A stretch of 47,303 bases of DNA from Deltaproteobacteria bacterium (GTDB lineage: Bacteria > Myxococcota_A > UBA796 > SXON01). This document shows positions 32,876 through 42,426 of this stretch, piece after piece; the first letter of the stretch is position 1, and the number at the start of each line of letters is the position of its first letter. The stretch covers positions 1-47,303 of the forward strand of contig CANLGL010000042.1 in NCBI GenBank assembly GCA_947490345.1, given 5' to 3'. Under the pieces are notes generated by a model that made no database searches, was not told where the DNA came from, and saw nothing but the letters and a program-made list of their open reading frames with translations. The translations under genes and the position numbers were made by a program.

Positions 32876-33301
32876 TTGGCGGCCGCCCACGCCGCCGCCG
32901 AGCTCGAACTCAACGCCTCGGGGTCGGCCACGCAGGACCTCGTGCTGGTAGCTGGTCGTGCAGTTGACATCAAGGTGGCCGCGGATTCCAGCGGCGGTGC
33001 TGGGTCCGGCGCCATCGATGCCGCCTCCGCCGACTTCCCGCCCACGGACATGGACGGAGTGCCCCGGCCCCAGGACGGCGATGGCGACCGCCGCGCTCGC
33101 GCGGACCTCGGCGCGCACGAATGGGGTGAGATCGACGCCGATGGCGACGGCTGGTTCGCGGACGGTGGCGACTGCGACGACACCGACCCGCTGATCAACC
33201 CGGCCGCGCAGGAGGTCGCCTACGACGGCGTCGATCAGGACTGCACCGGGAGTGATCTTCTCGATGTGGATGGCGATGGCTGGGGCCATCGCCCGCGATG
33301 A
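32876..33301 (+). pseudogene. Truncated beta-helix/MopE-like surface protein
   Basis: A 141-codon fragment without signal peptide or good start (TTG). DMDGVPRPQDGDGD and ADLGAHEW are the usual end of right-handed beta-helix (choice-of-anchor Q) surface proteins. After this come DADGDGWFADGGDCDDTDPL and YDGVDQDCTGSDLLDVDGDG, a MopE-type metal-binding repeat. The frame then breaks off. It looks like the 3' remnant of a much larger exported protein. Confidence 0.5.
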
Positions 33302-33397
33302 GCTGGTGCGCAGGGCCGCGGCGGACGCGGTCGCCGGTGCGGACAAAGTTCGGGGGGTGCTCGCGCACCCCGGCCCTCTGACGATTATGCTGGCCGG

Positions 33398-33670
33398 ATG
33401 GGCAACTTTCTCTGCATGGGCATCGCCATTGGCCTGATGTGGGCGGCCGCGAAGCTCCTGGGTGCCCGGGCGGTGGAGCGCGGAGCGGAGTCCGCCATGC
33501 GCCGCACCGCCAAGGGGATCCACCACGTCGGCTCCGACGTGATCGGCGGCCTCGCTGGCCCCGGGGCTCCCGACTTCGGCCCTCCGCCGGTGGACGGCTT
33601 CACGGACGAATCGAGCACCACCCTGCGGATAGGCGCACCGCCCGATCCGCCAGAGCCAACGCCCGATTGA
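33398..33670 (+). CDS. Small single-span membrane protein
   Basis: A 90-aa protein: MGNFLCMGIAIGLMWAAAKL forms one hydrophobic segment, then a helical basic part (GARAVERGAESAMRRTAKGI) and a Pro-rich tail. It may be anchored with its C-terminus in the cytoplasm. The 95 bp upstream contain no clear ribosome site. Function unknown; coding status moderately supported. Confidence 0.45.
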   Translation: MGNFLCMGIAIGLMWAAAKLLGARAVERGAESAMRRTAKGIHHVGSDVIGGLAGPGAPDFGPPPVDGFTDESSTTLRIGAPPDPPEPTPD

Positions 33671-33877
33671 GCGGATCCGCCCGCCGGCTCAAACCCTCCC
33701 CACGCCCCAAACCGGCGTACCTCGCCGGCTTCAAGGGCCTGCTTCTGGCCGACGGCGGCTCGGAGTTCAACGAGGCCCCGACCGCACGTTCTCGTTGCCC
33801 GCGCTCGGGTGCCGGATGCGTCGCGGATCTCACCGCCGCTGCGAGCGCGGGCCCGCCCGCGGCAGGGACAGAGCAAA

Positions 33878-33923
33878 GGGCCTCCGGCCCGTCGCGATGG
33901 CCCGGCGACCGGGCTTTGCCCGG
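33878..33923. terminator. Two GC hairpins between convergent genes
   Basis: GGGCC-TCC-GGCCC (33878-33890) and CCGGGC-TTT-GCCCGG (33909-33923) lie between the plus-strand gene ending at 33670 and the minus-strand sat gene ending at 33942. They probably act as a bidirectional terminator. The rest of 33671-33941 shows no gene. Confidence 0.45.
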
Positions 33924-33941
33924 GCGGCCGCCCGCGACCCG

Positions 33942-35195
33942 CTACCCCTTGGCGCGGTAGGCCTCGATCAGCACGTCAGCGACCTCGCCGCGGATGATGC
34001 GCGCGTCGGGGCGCTCCCCGGCAACGAGCTGCTCACGCATCAGGGTACCGGAGATGCTGTAGGGCGGTTCACCCTTGTGGCGCTCGGTCAGGTCGACGCG
34101 GCCCAGACTCTCGTAGAAGGCGGCGAATCCAACCTTGACGGGGCGTGTGGACAGCGCTCCGGGGAGCTTGTCGAAGATCTCCTGGGCGTCGAAGTCGCCC
34201 CAGATGGCGGACTTGTCGAAATAGGGCGCGTCGGCGTGTTTGCGACCGATGACGATGTGGCTGAAGCCGTGATTCTGCCGGTAGATGCTGTGCATGATCG
34301 CTTCGGAGGGGCCGCCGTAGAACATCTTCATGTCCAGGCACACCAGCTCGAACACGTCGTTGAGGTTGTAGCCCGCCGTGTCCCAGACCGAGGTGTCGCT
34401 GTCGCCTTCGCCCAGCAGACGCCGGTCTCGAAGCATGCGGTACGTGCGAACGCGGGTTGAGGCGTCGACGTCGTCACTCTTGAGCTGACCGACCAGGGGG
34501 TTGAGCACGACACCGGTGTAGTGGCCGGCGCGGGTGAGCTGCTCGGCGCCGTACACCAGCGCGTACTCGTGGGCGCGATGCAGCGGGTTGCGGGTCTGGA
34601 ACGCCAGGGCCGCGGTCCACTTCTTCTCGGCGATCATCTGCCGGGTGCGCGCCGGCGAGTACATCAAATCGCCGTACTCGGTGTTGCGACGGGCGGGCAG
34701 CACCGAGAGGTCGCCGCCGACGAGGGTGCCACGGTCGTCCGTGGTCGCGATGGCCGCACCGGGATGATCCATGCGCGAGGTGCCGTAGACCTGCTCGACG
34801 TAGCGAGCCTTGTTCCACGTGAAGATGCTGTTGACCGCGAGGGTGCCGAAAACCGCGCCGGTCGAGTCGACCAGCGCCGCGATCATCCCGGGCTTGAGCG
34901 AAGCCGCCTCGGCCTCGGTCACCGGCAAGGCGAGCGGGATGGCCCAGGCGTAGGCGACGCCGTTGCGCACCACGTTCTTGTTGTCGAGGACGTGGTTGTA
35001 GGTGGCCTCGTCCATGAATCCGGTCAGCGGCGAGAGCGTGCCGTCGGCGATGCGGTAGACCACCGACAGGTCCGCGTCGGTGACCGAGATGCGGGGCATC
35101 CCCGCCGCCTCCGCAACGAGCGCGGCTTTCTTCGAGTAAGGCAGGATGCGATCGACAGGGGCGTCGAGACCGCCGTGGACAGGGACGAGTGCCAT
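33942..35195 (-). CDS. sat: Sulfate adenylyltransferase (ATP sulfurylase)
   Basis: A 417-aa homo-oligomeric ATP sulfurylase, forming adenylyl sulfate from ATP and sulfate. Key motifs: QTRNPLHRAHE (200-210) for ATP and sulfate binding, a GRKHAD version of the GRxHAG motif, and ISGTLMREQL near the C-terminus. An N-terminal PUA-like domain precedes (SPLTGFMDEATYNHVL). I start at ATG 35195 (MALVPVHGGLDAPVDRILPY), because upstream residues are Pro-rich and atypical. No APS reductase or kinase gene is adjacent, so an assimilatory role is assumed. It is divergent from the small lipoprotein at 35265. Confidence 0.92.
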   Translation of the reverse strand: MALVPVHGGLDAPVDRILPYSKKAALVAEAAGMPRISVTDADLSVVYRIADGTLSPLTGFMDEATYNHVLDNKNVVRNGVAYAWAIPLALPVTEAEAASLKPGMIAALVDSTGAVFGTLAVNSIFTWNKARYVEQVYGTSRMDHPGAAIATTDDRGTLVGGDLSVLPARRNTEYGDLMYSPARTRQMIAEKKWTAALAFQTRNPLHRAHEYALVYGAEQLTRAGHYTGVVLNPLVGQLKSDDVDASTRVRTYRMLRDRRLLGEGDSDTSVWDTAGYNLNDVFELVCLDMKMFYGGPSEAIMHSIYRQNHGFSHIVIGRKHADAPYFDKSAIWGDFDAQEIFDKLPGALSTRPVKVGFAAFYESLGRVDLTERHKGEPPYSISGTLMREQLVAGERPDARIIRGEVADVLIEAYRAKG

Positions 35196-35264
35196 GGTGA
35201 GTCCGGGGAGGGGCGGCGGATAACATGGACGCGGCTCCTCGGACGCACCGGTTACGCCGAGGCC

Positions 35265-35627
35265 GTGCACCGCAGAATCGCCACTCTGACCCTCCTCGTC
35301 GGCGCGATACTCGCGTGCGCCGGCACGGACACCGCCGACATATTGGACGCCGCGGTGACGTGCGATGCGGGTGATGGCGAGCAGACGGACACCCTCCGCT
35401 TTGCGGTCGAGACGTCCGGCGACATCGAGTCTGTCGAAGCGATCGTGCTGGACGGCGCCATCGAAATCACCCGCGTCGACTGCTTCCCGGACGAGGAAAA
35501 CGGCTGGAGCGGCGCCGTCGCCGTGTTTGCCCTACCGCTCGACACCTGCGACGACGCCACCGCCCTCCAGTACCGCATTCACGCGACGACCTCCGCAGGG
35601 ACGACCGTCGACTACGACATCGGCTGA
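35265..35627 (+). CDS. Small lipoprotein
   Basis: A 120-aa lipoprotein starting at GTG. Its signal MHRRIATLTLLVGAILAC ends in a lipobox Cys. The mature domain of about 100 residues has four Cys and beta-type strands (GDIESVEAIVLDGAIEITRV, ALQYRIHATTSAGTTVDYDI), like a single Ig-like surface domain. It ends a few bases before the convergent SPFH gene. Function unknown. Confidence 0.65.
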   Translation: MHRRIATLTLLVGAILACAGTDTADILDAAVTCDAGDGEQTDTLRFAVETSGDIESVEAIVLDGAIEITRVDCFPDEENGWSGAVAVFALPLDTCDDATALQYRIHATTSAGTTVDYDIG

Positions 35628-35633
35628 CGCCCC

Positions 35634-37977
35634 CTACTCCTCCGTCTTGTCCACCGGGAGCAGCTTCCGCCCAGTCAGGTACTGCAAAAGCGCAATCGAC
35701 ATCAGCCCGTTCTGATTCTCGTTCCCGCCCTGGCCCGAGCCGGTGCCCGAGCTGCCGCCGATGTACACGTCGGGGATGAGCTTCAGGTTGTTCGAGGCGA
35801 TCTTTTCGACCACCTGGATCTGCCCGAAGATCTCGTTGCCCATCGCGTTGACCTGGAGCTTGTAGGACTCGGCCGTGGACTTGCCCTGTTCGAGGATGAC
35901 CAGCGCCTCGGCGAGACCCTTCTTCTCGATGGCCTCGGCATCAGCGAGCGCGTTGACCCGGGTGGCCTCGGCGTGGGCGCCGGCCGTCAATCGCGTGGCC
36001 TTGGCCGCACCTTCAGCGCGCACCTCGATACCGCGAGAGTCGCCCATCGCCTTTTCGATCTCGGCGTTGGCGAGGTTCTTGGAGATCTCGACCCCCCGCT
36101 CCGATTCGACGACCTTCGGCTGCATATTGGCCTGGGCCTTGGCATTTTCGAGGGTCTTGCGCTCTTCCTGCGCCTGCCGCTGGGTGCTGAAGGTGATCCG
36201 CTCCTGCTCAGCGATCTGCCGGTCGGTGACGGTGCGCGTGAGCTCTTCGGGCAAGACCACGTCGGCGATCATGGTGTCCTTGGACTCGATGTGGTGGACG
36301 CGGAGCACCGCTTGGAGGTGCTCCTTGGCGTGCTTTTGAAGCTCGGCGCGCTTGGTGTAGAGGTCGAGCGCCTTGACCGACTGGGCCGAGTTGCGGAAGT
36401 GCGAGGAGATCGCCGGCTCGAGCACCTGCGAGATCATGTTGTCGACCGACCCGAGGTTCGCGACCACCTTGGGCGCATCGCCCATCGCGATGTGGATGAT
36501 GACGCTGACGTCCATGCTGACGCTGAAGGCGTCGGCCGTGCGCAGGGTGATGGTCTGCAGCTCGGAGTCAAGCTTGTGGGCGCTACTCTGGGTGTCGGCC
36601 CAGTTCAGGAGAATCTGGGTGGTGGGCACCTTGTCGACTTTCGACACCTTGGTGTTGATCGGGTGTTTGCCCGGCCCGAGCGGCTCGGCCCAGATGCCGC
36701 GCTTGCCGACCGGAACGATCTTGGCGTTGACATTGGCGTCCGTGGTGTCCTCGCCCTCTTCGCCGACGAAGCTGGTGACGACGCCGCACTCGCCGATCTT
36801 GACCTCCACCATCTGCACCTGATCGATGGTCGCGAACCAGGGGTTGATGGCGTAGTTGCCGGCACGAAGCACGGGAATCTGGAGGCCCTTCTGACCGCCA
36901 GCGGCCAGGAACGCAGCCGCATCCTGGTAGTTGTTGTGGGTGCCGAGCGACAGCTCCTCGGCAGCGATGCGGTTGGCCTCAAGGATCGGGCGGCCTTCGA
37001 GCACGGTGACGATGCCGATGGAGTCGGCGTTGATCGTGGTCCACGGCACCACCGCCTTGATCACGAAGAACATCGTGTTGATGCGATAGGCGCCCGGCAT
37101 CACCACGTCGAGCTGGTGCCCCTTCTGACCGCCGTTATCGATGAAGGCCTGGCCGTCCTCGAAGTTGGAGTGCCCCTCGACCTTGCGGCTGAGCAGGCTG
37201 CCCTCCATGATCCGCGCGCCGTCCATCGCGGTGATGAGCCCGATGTGGCCGTTGGGGATCACGGTGACCGGCCGCTTGTCGACCTTGAACAGCGCCGTGT
37301 TGATGCGGTAGTTGCCGGGCGGCAGGATGCGGATCTGAGGGCCCTTCTGACCGCCGTTGTGCAAGAAGGCGTCGGCGTCCTGAAAGGCATCGCACTCCAC
37401 CGGATCGGCAAAGATCCGGCCGACCCTACAGGGCTGACCGGCGACCGCCTCGACCAGGCCGACCTCGTTCTCGCCGACGATCACCGCGCTCTCGATCTTG
37501 AGCGTGAACAGGTGGGGGTTGATCTGGTACTGACCCGGAGGCAGGATCGAGAGTTGCGGCCCTTTCTCGCCACCATTCTGCAAGAATGGCTTCGCCGTCC
37601 TGGAAGATGTTGCACTCCACCGTTTTTGCGAAGAACTGCCCAGGCGGGATCGGCATGCCGGTGATCGCCTGGACGATGCCAATCTCCTCCTCACCGATCG
37701 AGAAGAAGCTGTGTTTCTCCACCGTGTAGATGAAGGGGATGAAGAAGTGCACCCCCGGTCCGAGCGTGCGTGCCTGCACGCCCACCTCGTTGCGGAGGGC
37801 AACCGTGCGCCCGTCGGTCATCCCCTTGCCGAACCACCGCCGTTCGAGGGTGATGAACTGATCGCCGCCGACAATGGCGATGCTCTGCCAGAGCAGGATG
37901 AGCGTGGCGAAACCCGCTACCAACAGCGGCAGGCTGCCCAACGCCAGAGACACGAGGGCCACGATGAGCTCAGACAA
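35634..37977 (-). CDS. SPFH/flotillin-like membrane protein, one frameshift
   Basis: A band-7 scaffold protein of about 780 residues once a frameshift near 37587 is corrected. The TTG start at 37977 follows GGAG at a good distance and opens a membrane segment (ALGSLPLLVAGFATLILLWQ). Then come about five repeats of 85-90 residues, each with NGGxKGxQ...PGxYxIN and IGxVxAxxG. The SPFH domain (FSVSMDVSVIIHIAMGD) and a long flotillin-type coiled coil (ERKTLENAKAQANMQPKVVE) follow, ending in a Gly/Ser/Asn-rich tail. Upstream, EAILAEWW should read EAFLQNGG: one extra base (T at 37587 on the plus strand) explains it. It may be a sequencing error or real inactivation. Starts divergently from bioA with 39 bp between. 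Confidence 0.75.
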
Positions 37978-38016
37978 GACAGACTCCGAGGGGTCAGGCA
38001 CTATAAGCAACGCCCG

Positions 38017-39333
38017 ATGAGTTGGCTCCCCCGCGACTATGCCGCCCTCTGGCACCCGTTCACCCAAGCCGATGAGTGGGAGAAGCAGCCTGAGAACCTG
38101 GTGATCGAACGTGGCGAGGGCGTCTTCCTCTCCGACACCGACGGGCGGCGCTACCTCGACGGCACCGCGTCGCTCTGGTGCAACGTGCTCGGCCACCGCC
38201 ACCCCCGGATCGATGCCGCGGTACGAGGGCAGCTCGAACGTATTGCACATACGACTATGCTCGGGCTCTCTCACCCGGGCGTGATCGAGCACGCAGAACG
38301 ATTGACCGCACTCTGCGGGCTCGACCGCGTGTTCTACAGCGACTCCGGGAGCACCGCGGTCGAGGTGGCGCTGAAGATGGCGTTTCAGGCCAAGCAGCAG
38401 CTCGGCGAGACCCAGCGCACCCGCTTCGTCGCGCTCACCGAAGCGTACCATGGTGATACAGTCGGGAGTGTATCACTGGGCGGGATCGAGCTCTTCCACG
38501 GGATCTACCGGCCACTTCTGTTCGAAGCGCTGCGGATTCCCTCGCCGGAGCGGGCGGAGCCGGCCGAGGAGGCGGTTTGCCTCTCGGCCGCCGGGGACCT
38601 CTTCGCCGCCCACGGATCCGAGCTGGTGGCGCTGGTTGTGGAGCCGCTGGTCCAGGGAGCAGCAGGCATGCGCAGGCACTCGCCCGCGTTTCTCGGGGCG
38701 CTGGTCGCGCTGGCCCGCGCCCGCGGGGTGTTTGTCGTCGTCGATGAGGTGGCGACCGGCTTCGGGCGACTGGGAACGATGTTCGCAATCGAGCAAGCAG
38801 GGATAAAGCCAGACTTTCTCTGCCTCGCCAAAGCAATCACCGGCGGCTACCTGCCCCTCGCCGCGACGCTCACGACCGAGACCATTTACGACGCATTCCG
38901 CGGCCCGTACACCGCGTACCGCACGTTCTTCCACGGCCACACCTACACCGGGAACCCGCTCGCCATCGCGGCGGCCAACGCCACCCTTGATGCCTACGCG
39001 GAGGAGAAGGTGCTGGAGCGGCTGCCGGCGCGTGCCGAGGCGCTTGGGGTGGCGCTTCGCGGCCTGAACCATCCATGTATCAAGGAGGTGCGTCACTTCG
39101 GAATGATGGGCGCCATCCTGCTCGCAGCGGGGGACGGGCGCGCTTTTCCCGCCGACGCGCGCACTGGCCACCGGGTCAGCCTCGCGGCACGTCGGCACGG
39201 CGCCATCGTCCGCAACCTGGGCGACACGGTGATGGTGATGCCGCCGCTGGTGATGGAGCCGGCCCAGTCGCAGCAGCTCGCCGAGGCCATCGGCAGCGCG
39301 ATCGTGGACGTGCTGGGTCCGGCGGAGCGTTAA
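38017..39333 (+). CDS. bioA: Adenosylmethionine-8-amino-7-oxononanoate aminotransferase
   Basis: A 438-aa class-III aminotransferase matching BioA, which makes diaminopelargonate in biotin synthesis using SAM as amino donor. Supporting motifs: DYAALWHPFTQ at the N-terminus, DGTASLWCNVLGHRHP, HTTMLGLSHPG, FYSDSGSTAVEVALKMAFQA, EAYHGDTVGSVSLGGI, VVDEVATGFGR, the PLP Lys272 in LAKAITGGYLPL and FHGHTYTGNPLA. No other biotin gene is adjacent. A perfect hairpin GTGATACA-N8-TGTATCAC lies inside the gene at 38453-38476. The stop is 9 bp before the selD start, so the two are probably cotranscribed. Confidence 0.92.
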   Translation: MSWLPRDYAALWHPFTQADEWEKQPENLVIERGEGVFLSDTDGRRYLDGTASLWCNVLGHRHPRIDAAVRGQLERIAHTTMLGLSHPGVIEHAERLTALCGLDRVFYSDSGSTAVEVALKMAFQAKQQLGETQRTRFVALTEAYHGDTVGSVSLGGIELFHGIYRPLLFEALRIPSPERAEPAEEAVCLSAAGDLFAAHGSELVALVVEPLVQGAAGMRRHSPAFLGALVALARARGVFVVVDEVATGFGRLGTMFAIEQAGIKPDFLCLAKAITGGYLPLAATLTTETIYDAFRGPYTAYRTFFHGHTYTGNPLAIAAANATLDAYAEEKVLERLPARAEALGVALRGLNHPCIKEVRHFGMMGAILLAAGDGRAFPADARTGHRVSLAARRHGAIVRNLGDTVMVMPPLVMEPAQSQQLAEAIGSAIVDVLGPAER

Positions 39334-39342
39334 GCGACCCCG

Positions 39343-40413
39343 ATGCCTGATCGTCTCCGGCTCACCCAGTATTCCCACGGCGGTGGGTGAGGCTGCAAGC
39401 TGGGTCCGGCGGACCTGGAGCGCATCCTGACCAAGCTCCCGCGGCGCGGGCCGGCGGAGCTTTTGGTCGGCATCACCACCAGCGACGACGCCGCCGTGTA
39501 CCGGCTGCGCGACGACCTCGCGGTCGTCAGCACGCTGGACTTCTTCATGCCCGTGGTCGACGATGCCGGTGACTATGGCCGGATTGCAGCGGCAAACAGC
39601 ATCTCTGACGTGTACGCGATGGGCGGGAAGCCGATCCTCGCGTTGTCGATCGTAGGCATCCCGCTCAAGAAGCTCGCCCCCGAAGTCATGGCGGACATCC
39701 TCGCTGGAGCGGCAGAGGTATGCGCGGATGCCGGCATCATCATCGCCGGCGGGCACAGCATCGACGACGAGGAGCTGAAATTCGGGCTGTCGGTGACGGG
39801 CGTGGTCCACCCCGACCGGCTTTTGCGCAACAACGCGGGCCAGGCCGGCGACTACCTCGTGCTCACCAAGCCTCTCGGCAGCGGTACTTTGGCCCACGCG
39901 GTCAAGAAGCAGCTCATCACCGAGGAGCAATACGCCGAGTTCGTGCGGGTGACGACGTTCTTGAATCGAGTGCCCTCGGAGGTGGCGGTCGCGGCGGGCC
40001 TCGCCTGCGCCACCGACATCACCGGCTTTGGCCTGGTCGGGCACACCCACGAGGTGGCAGCCGGTTCGAGGCTGGGCGCCGATCTGTGGTTCGACCGCCT
40101 CCCGCTGCTGCCTGGCGCGCGCGACCACATCGCGGCGGGTGCCGTGCCCGGGGCCACGGGGCGCAACCTTGCCCATTACGGGCCGAGCGTCGCCTGGGCG
40201 GCGGAGTTGGACCCGCTGGCGAAGCCGATCCTCGCTGATCCACAGACCTCCGGCGGGCTGCTGCTCGCGGTGCCGGAGGGGAAGCTTGCAGCGGTGCTCC
40301 AAGCGCTGACCGAAGCGGGTGCGCTTGCCGCGGCGGTGGTGGGGCGCCTTCGGGCGGAGGACGGCGGGCCTCGCCTGCGCGTGCTGGTCGGTGCACCGGC
40401 GGGGAGCCGATGA
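39343..40413 (+). CDS. selD: Selenide, water dikinase, selenocysteine-containing
   Basis: Makes selenophosphate from selenide and ATP. The true start is ATG 39343: the frame reads MPDRLRLTQYSHGGG, then TGA at 39388-39390, then GCKLGPADLERIL. SelD proteins have Cys or selenocysteine at exactly this place (SHGxG[C/U]GCK), so TGA encodes Sec16 and the full protein is 356 aa. Automatic calling would truncate it to a later start. Downstream motifs confirm the family: SDDAAVYRL, STLDFFMPVVDD, AANSISDVYAMGGKP, GGHSIDDEELKFGLSVTG, TDITGFGLVGHTHE and DPQTSGGLLLAVP. A hairpin right after the TGA is a suitable SECIS. The organism must therefore carry selA, selB and selC elsewhere. Confidence 0.92.
39400..39418 (+). 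promoter_or_regulatory. Candidate bacterial SECIS hairpin in selD
   Basis: CTGGGTCC-GGC-GGACCTGG can form an 8-bp stem (two G-U pairs) with a GGC loop. The loop starts 17 nt after the UGA, within the spacing known for bacterial SECIS elements read by SelB. Confidence 0.65.
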
Positions 40414-40991
40414 TCGCCGCGCTGCTGCTGGGCGTCGCGGTGGCGCGGGCCGAGGAGGCGCTTCCCCTCCCGACGGCGCCGAACTTTCGGGTGCAGGCCG
40501 CCGTGACGCCGGACATGCTCCCCACCGATCGGCCAGGGGGCGCCTTCTGGGTGTCGCACCGGGTAACCAAGGGCTTCGTGATCGCGGAGGGCGTAGGAGC
40601 GGGGCTGGCCCTTGTGGGCAGCGGCCTCCTGCTGTCCGGCGAGTTCGACGTCAGCTTCACCTTTGGCACTGCCTTCCTCGTCAGCGGCGCCGTGCTTGGC
40701 TTCTCAGCCGCGCCGGGGGCCTTGTTCAGCGCGACCTACACCTGGGGCAAAGCCCCGAAGGGCACGCCGGCCACCGGCCTCGTCATCGGCTACCTGGGGC
40801 TGGGACTGATGTCGATGTTCCCGATCTTGGCGGCCAGCGGGGAGTACAGCGTCGGCCCCGTCCTCTTCGCTGCGGGAACCACCCTCGGCTGCCTCGGCGG
40901 CCCCATCCAGTTCGGCATCAACGACGCCCGCGGGCTGAAGATGGCGGTGATTCCGACGCCGAATGGGGTGACGTTGGGCGGGACGTTTTAG
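40410..40991 (+). CDS. Exported membrane protein coupled to selD
   Basis: A 193-aa protein whose ATG overlaps the selD stop (ATGA). A signal peptide (MIAALLLGVAVARAEEA) is followed by a polar stretch and then several Gly/Ala/Leu-rich segments (GAGLALVGSGLLLSGEF, FGTAFLVSGAVLGFSAAPGA, GLVIGYLGLGLMSMFPILAA). It may be a small inner- or outer-membrane protein. Function unknown; coupling to selD may be only transcriptional. Confidence 0.65.
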   Translation: MIAALLLGVAVARAEEALPLPTAPNFRVQAAVTPDMLPTDRPGGAFWVSHRVTKGFVIAEGVGAGLALVGSGLLLSGEFDVSFTFGTAFLVSGAVLGFSAAPGALFSATYTWGKAPKGTPATGLVIGYLGLGLMSMFPILAASGEYSVGPVLFAAGTTLGCLGGPIQFGINDARGLKMAVIPTPNGVTLGGTF

Positions 40992-41028
40992 GTCGCCTCA
41001 GCTACGATTCCCCGCGCGGTGCCAACAC

Positions 41029-41418
41029 ATGATCCCCTTTCTCCTCGCCTGCGTCGCGACCGAACCCCTCACCTATGGCGACGGGACCCATGCAGAGGCC
41101 GGCGCGTGTGTCGCCGATACCGACCGCGATACCGACGCCGACAGTGATTCTGACGCCGACGCCGACGGCGATTCCGACAGCGATTCCGACACCGACTCGG
41201 ACACCGACTCGGACAGCGGCGGCGATACCGCCCTCGGAGCCGACGGGAATGCACGAGCCGATGCTGAGCTGGTGGACGCAGTGGCGGGCGACTTTCACCT
41301 CGGCACGTTCTCCGCCGCGATCGACCAGGGCAACCCCCCCCCCGCCGCGCACAACGACGTCGATACCAGTCGGAATGACATGGGCGCTTTTGGCGGGCCG
41401 AATGGGTCAGGCTGGTGA
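41029..41418 (+). pseudogene. Internally deleted lipoprotein with Asp-Ser/Thr repeats
   Basis: MIPFLLACVATEP is a lipoprotein signal; it is followed by an Asp-Ser/Asp-Thr/Asp-Ala repeat (TDADSDSDADADGDSDSDSD) of about 45 residues. The C-terminus (DTSRNDMGAFGGPNG) is the usual end of right-handed beta-helix surface proteins. The large beta-helix body expected between the two is missing, so this is probably a deletion product. Its last codons overlap the end of the recombinase relic on the other strand, marking a possible insertion junction. Confidence 0.45.
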
Positions 41419-42426
41419 AAGGCGATCTGTTCCGCCTTCACGCGATAGTCCACATGGACCCCGCCTTCTGACAGGGTGATCTTCTCGACCAGCCGATCGA
41501 GCGCCTCGCGGCGCTCGGCGAGCGGCCGGGTGGACCACGCTTCGAGCACTGCGGCGCGGAACTTGATCGGGTCCACGCGCTCCGCGGTGGGCACGGGCTT
41601 GTGCTCCGGCAGCGCGGCGAGGCGCAGCTTCATCGCCTCCCGGCGGGCGATGAGCGGCGCGTTGATCGCCTTGGCATCCTCGCCGGTGATGACGTCGTCC
41701 GCGGCCTGGAGGCCGACCCTGCGGATCCGGGCATCCAGTTCGGCGATCTCGCCGGCGAGCCTCGCCCGCTCGGCCTGAACCTCGTCCGGCTGGTCGGCCA
41801 GCGCGGTGACCGATTGCCCGACGAGCGCATTCACGCTCTCCGGAGCGAGCACGTCGTCGTGGATGTAGTCGAGCACGACCGGGTCGAGTCGATCGACGCG
41901 GATCGTCATGCCGGCGCACAGCGCCTTGTTCTCCTGCCGCGTGCGGCAAGTGTAGTAGTAGTGCACCGAGCCCGCGTGCCCGCCACCGGTGATCGCGATG
42001 GTGCCATTGCAGGTGCCGCACCGCAGCCACGGGGTCAACAACCCCCGCTCGCTCATGTGGATGGCGTGGTGGCCGTTGCCGCCCTCGCCCTTGTTGCGGT
42101 CCTTGAGCGTCCGCAGCGCCTGGACGCGGGCGTAGTCCTCGTCGGACACCGCCGCCTCATGGGCGTTCCGGGCGAGGATGGTGCCGTTCTGCGAGATATG
42201 GCCGCAGTAGGATACGCTGGTGAGGAGGTTCTGGATGTGGCGAGGCCGCCACGACCCGGCGAACCGCTCCGGGGCAGCACCGTGCCCGGGCGGCTCCACG
42301 CCTTCGAGCGTCAGCTTCTCGGCGAGGCGCTTCTGTCCGTCGCGGCCTTCGAGGTACTCGGCGTAGATCCGCTTCACCGTCTCGAATGCGGCTCGGGTCC
42401 CATCGGTCACGGCGAGCCGGCCATTG
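41295..42426 (-). pseudogene. Large serine recombinase relic (C-terminal two thirds)
   Basis: Reads NGRLAVTDGTRAAFETVKRI, EPPGHGAAPERF, then a recombinase Zn-ribbon (WLRCGTCNGTIAITGGG, YYYTCRTRQENKALCAG) and a coiled-coil tail (AERARLAGEIAELDARIRRV) ending HQPDPFGPPK. The N-terminal catalytic serine domain is absent: homology ends abruptly at about 42424, where an inverted relic of a related recombinase begins. The true C-terminus is near 41397; the ORF runs on to 41295 over foreign sequence. Site-specific integrase of a phage or integrative element, now inactive. Confidence 0.8.

Noticed and set aside
39463..40413. Shorter selD starting after the TGA
   Set aside because: It would lack the GCK active-site region and about 40 conserved N-terminal residues that are present upstream in frame.
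41100..41220. Asp-Ser/Thr DNA repeat as a possible second CRISPR or minisatellite
   Set aside because: Irregular GAC/GAT-Ser/Thr codon repeat within a lipoprotein; no spacer structure.
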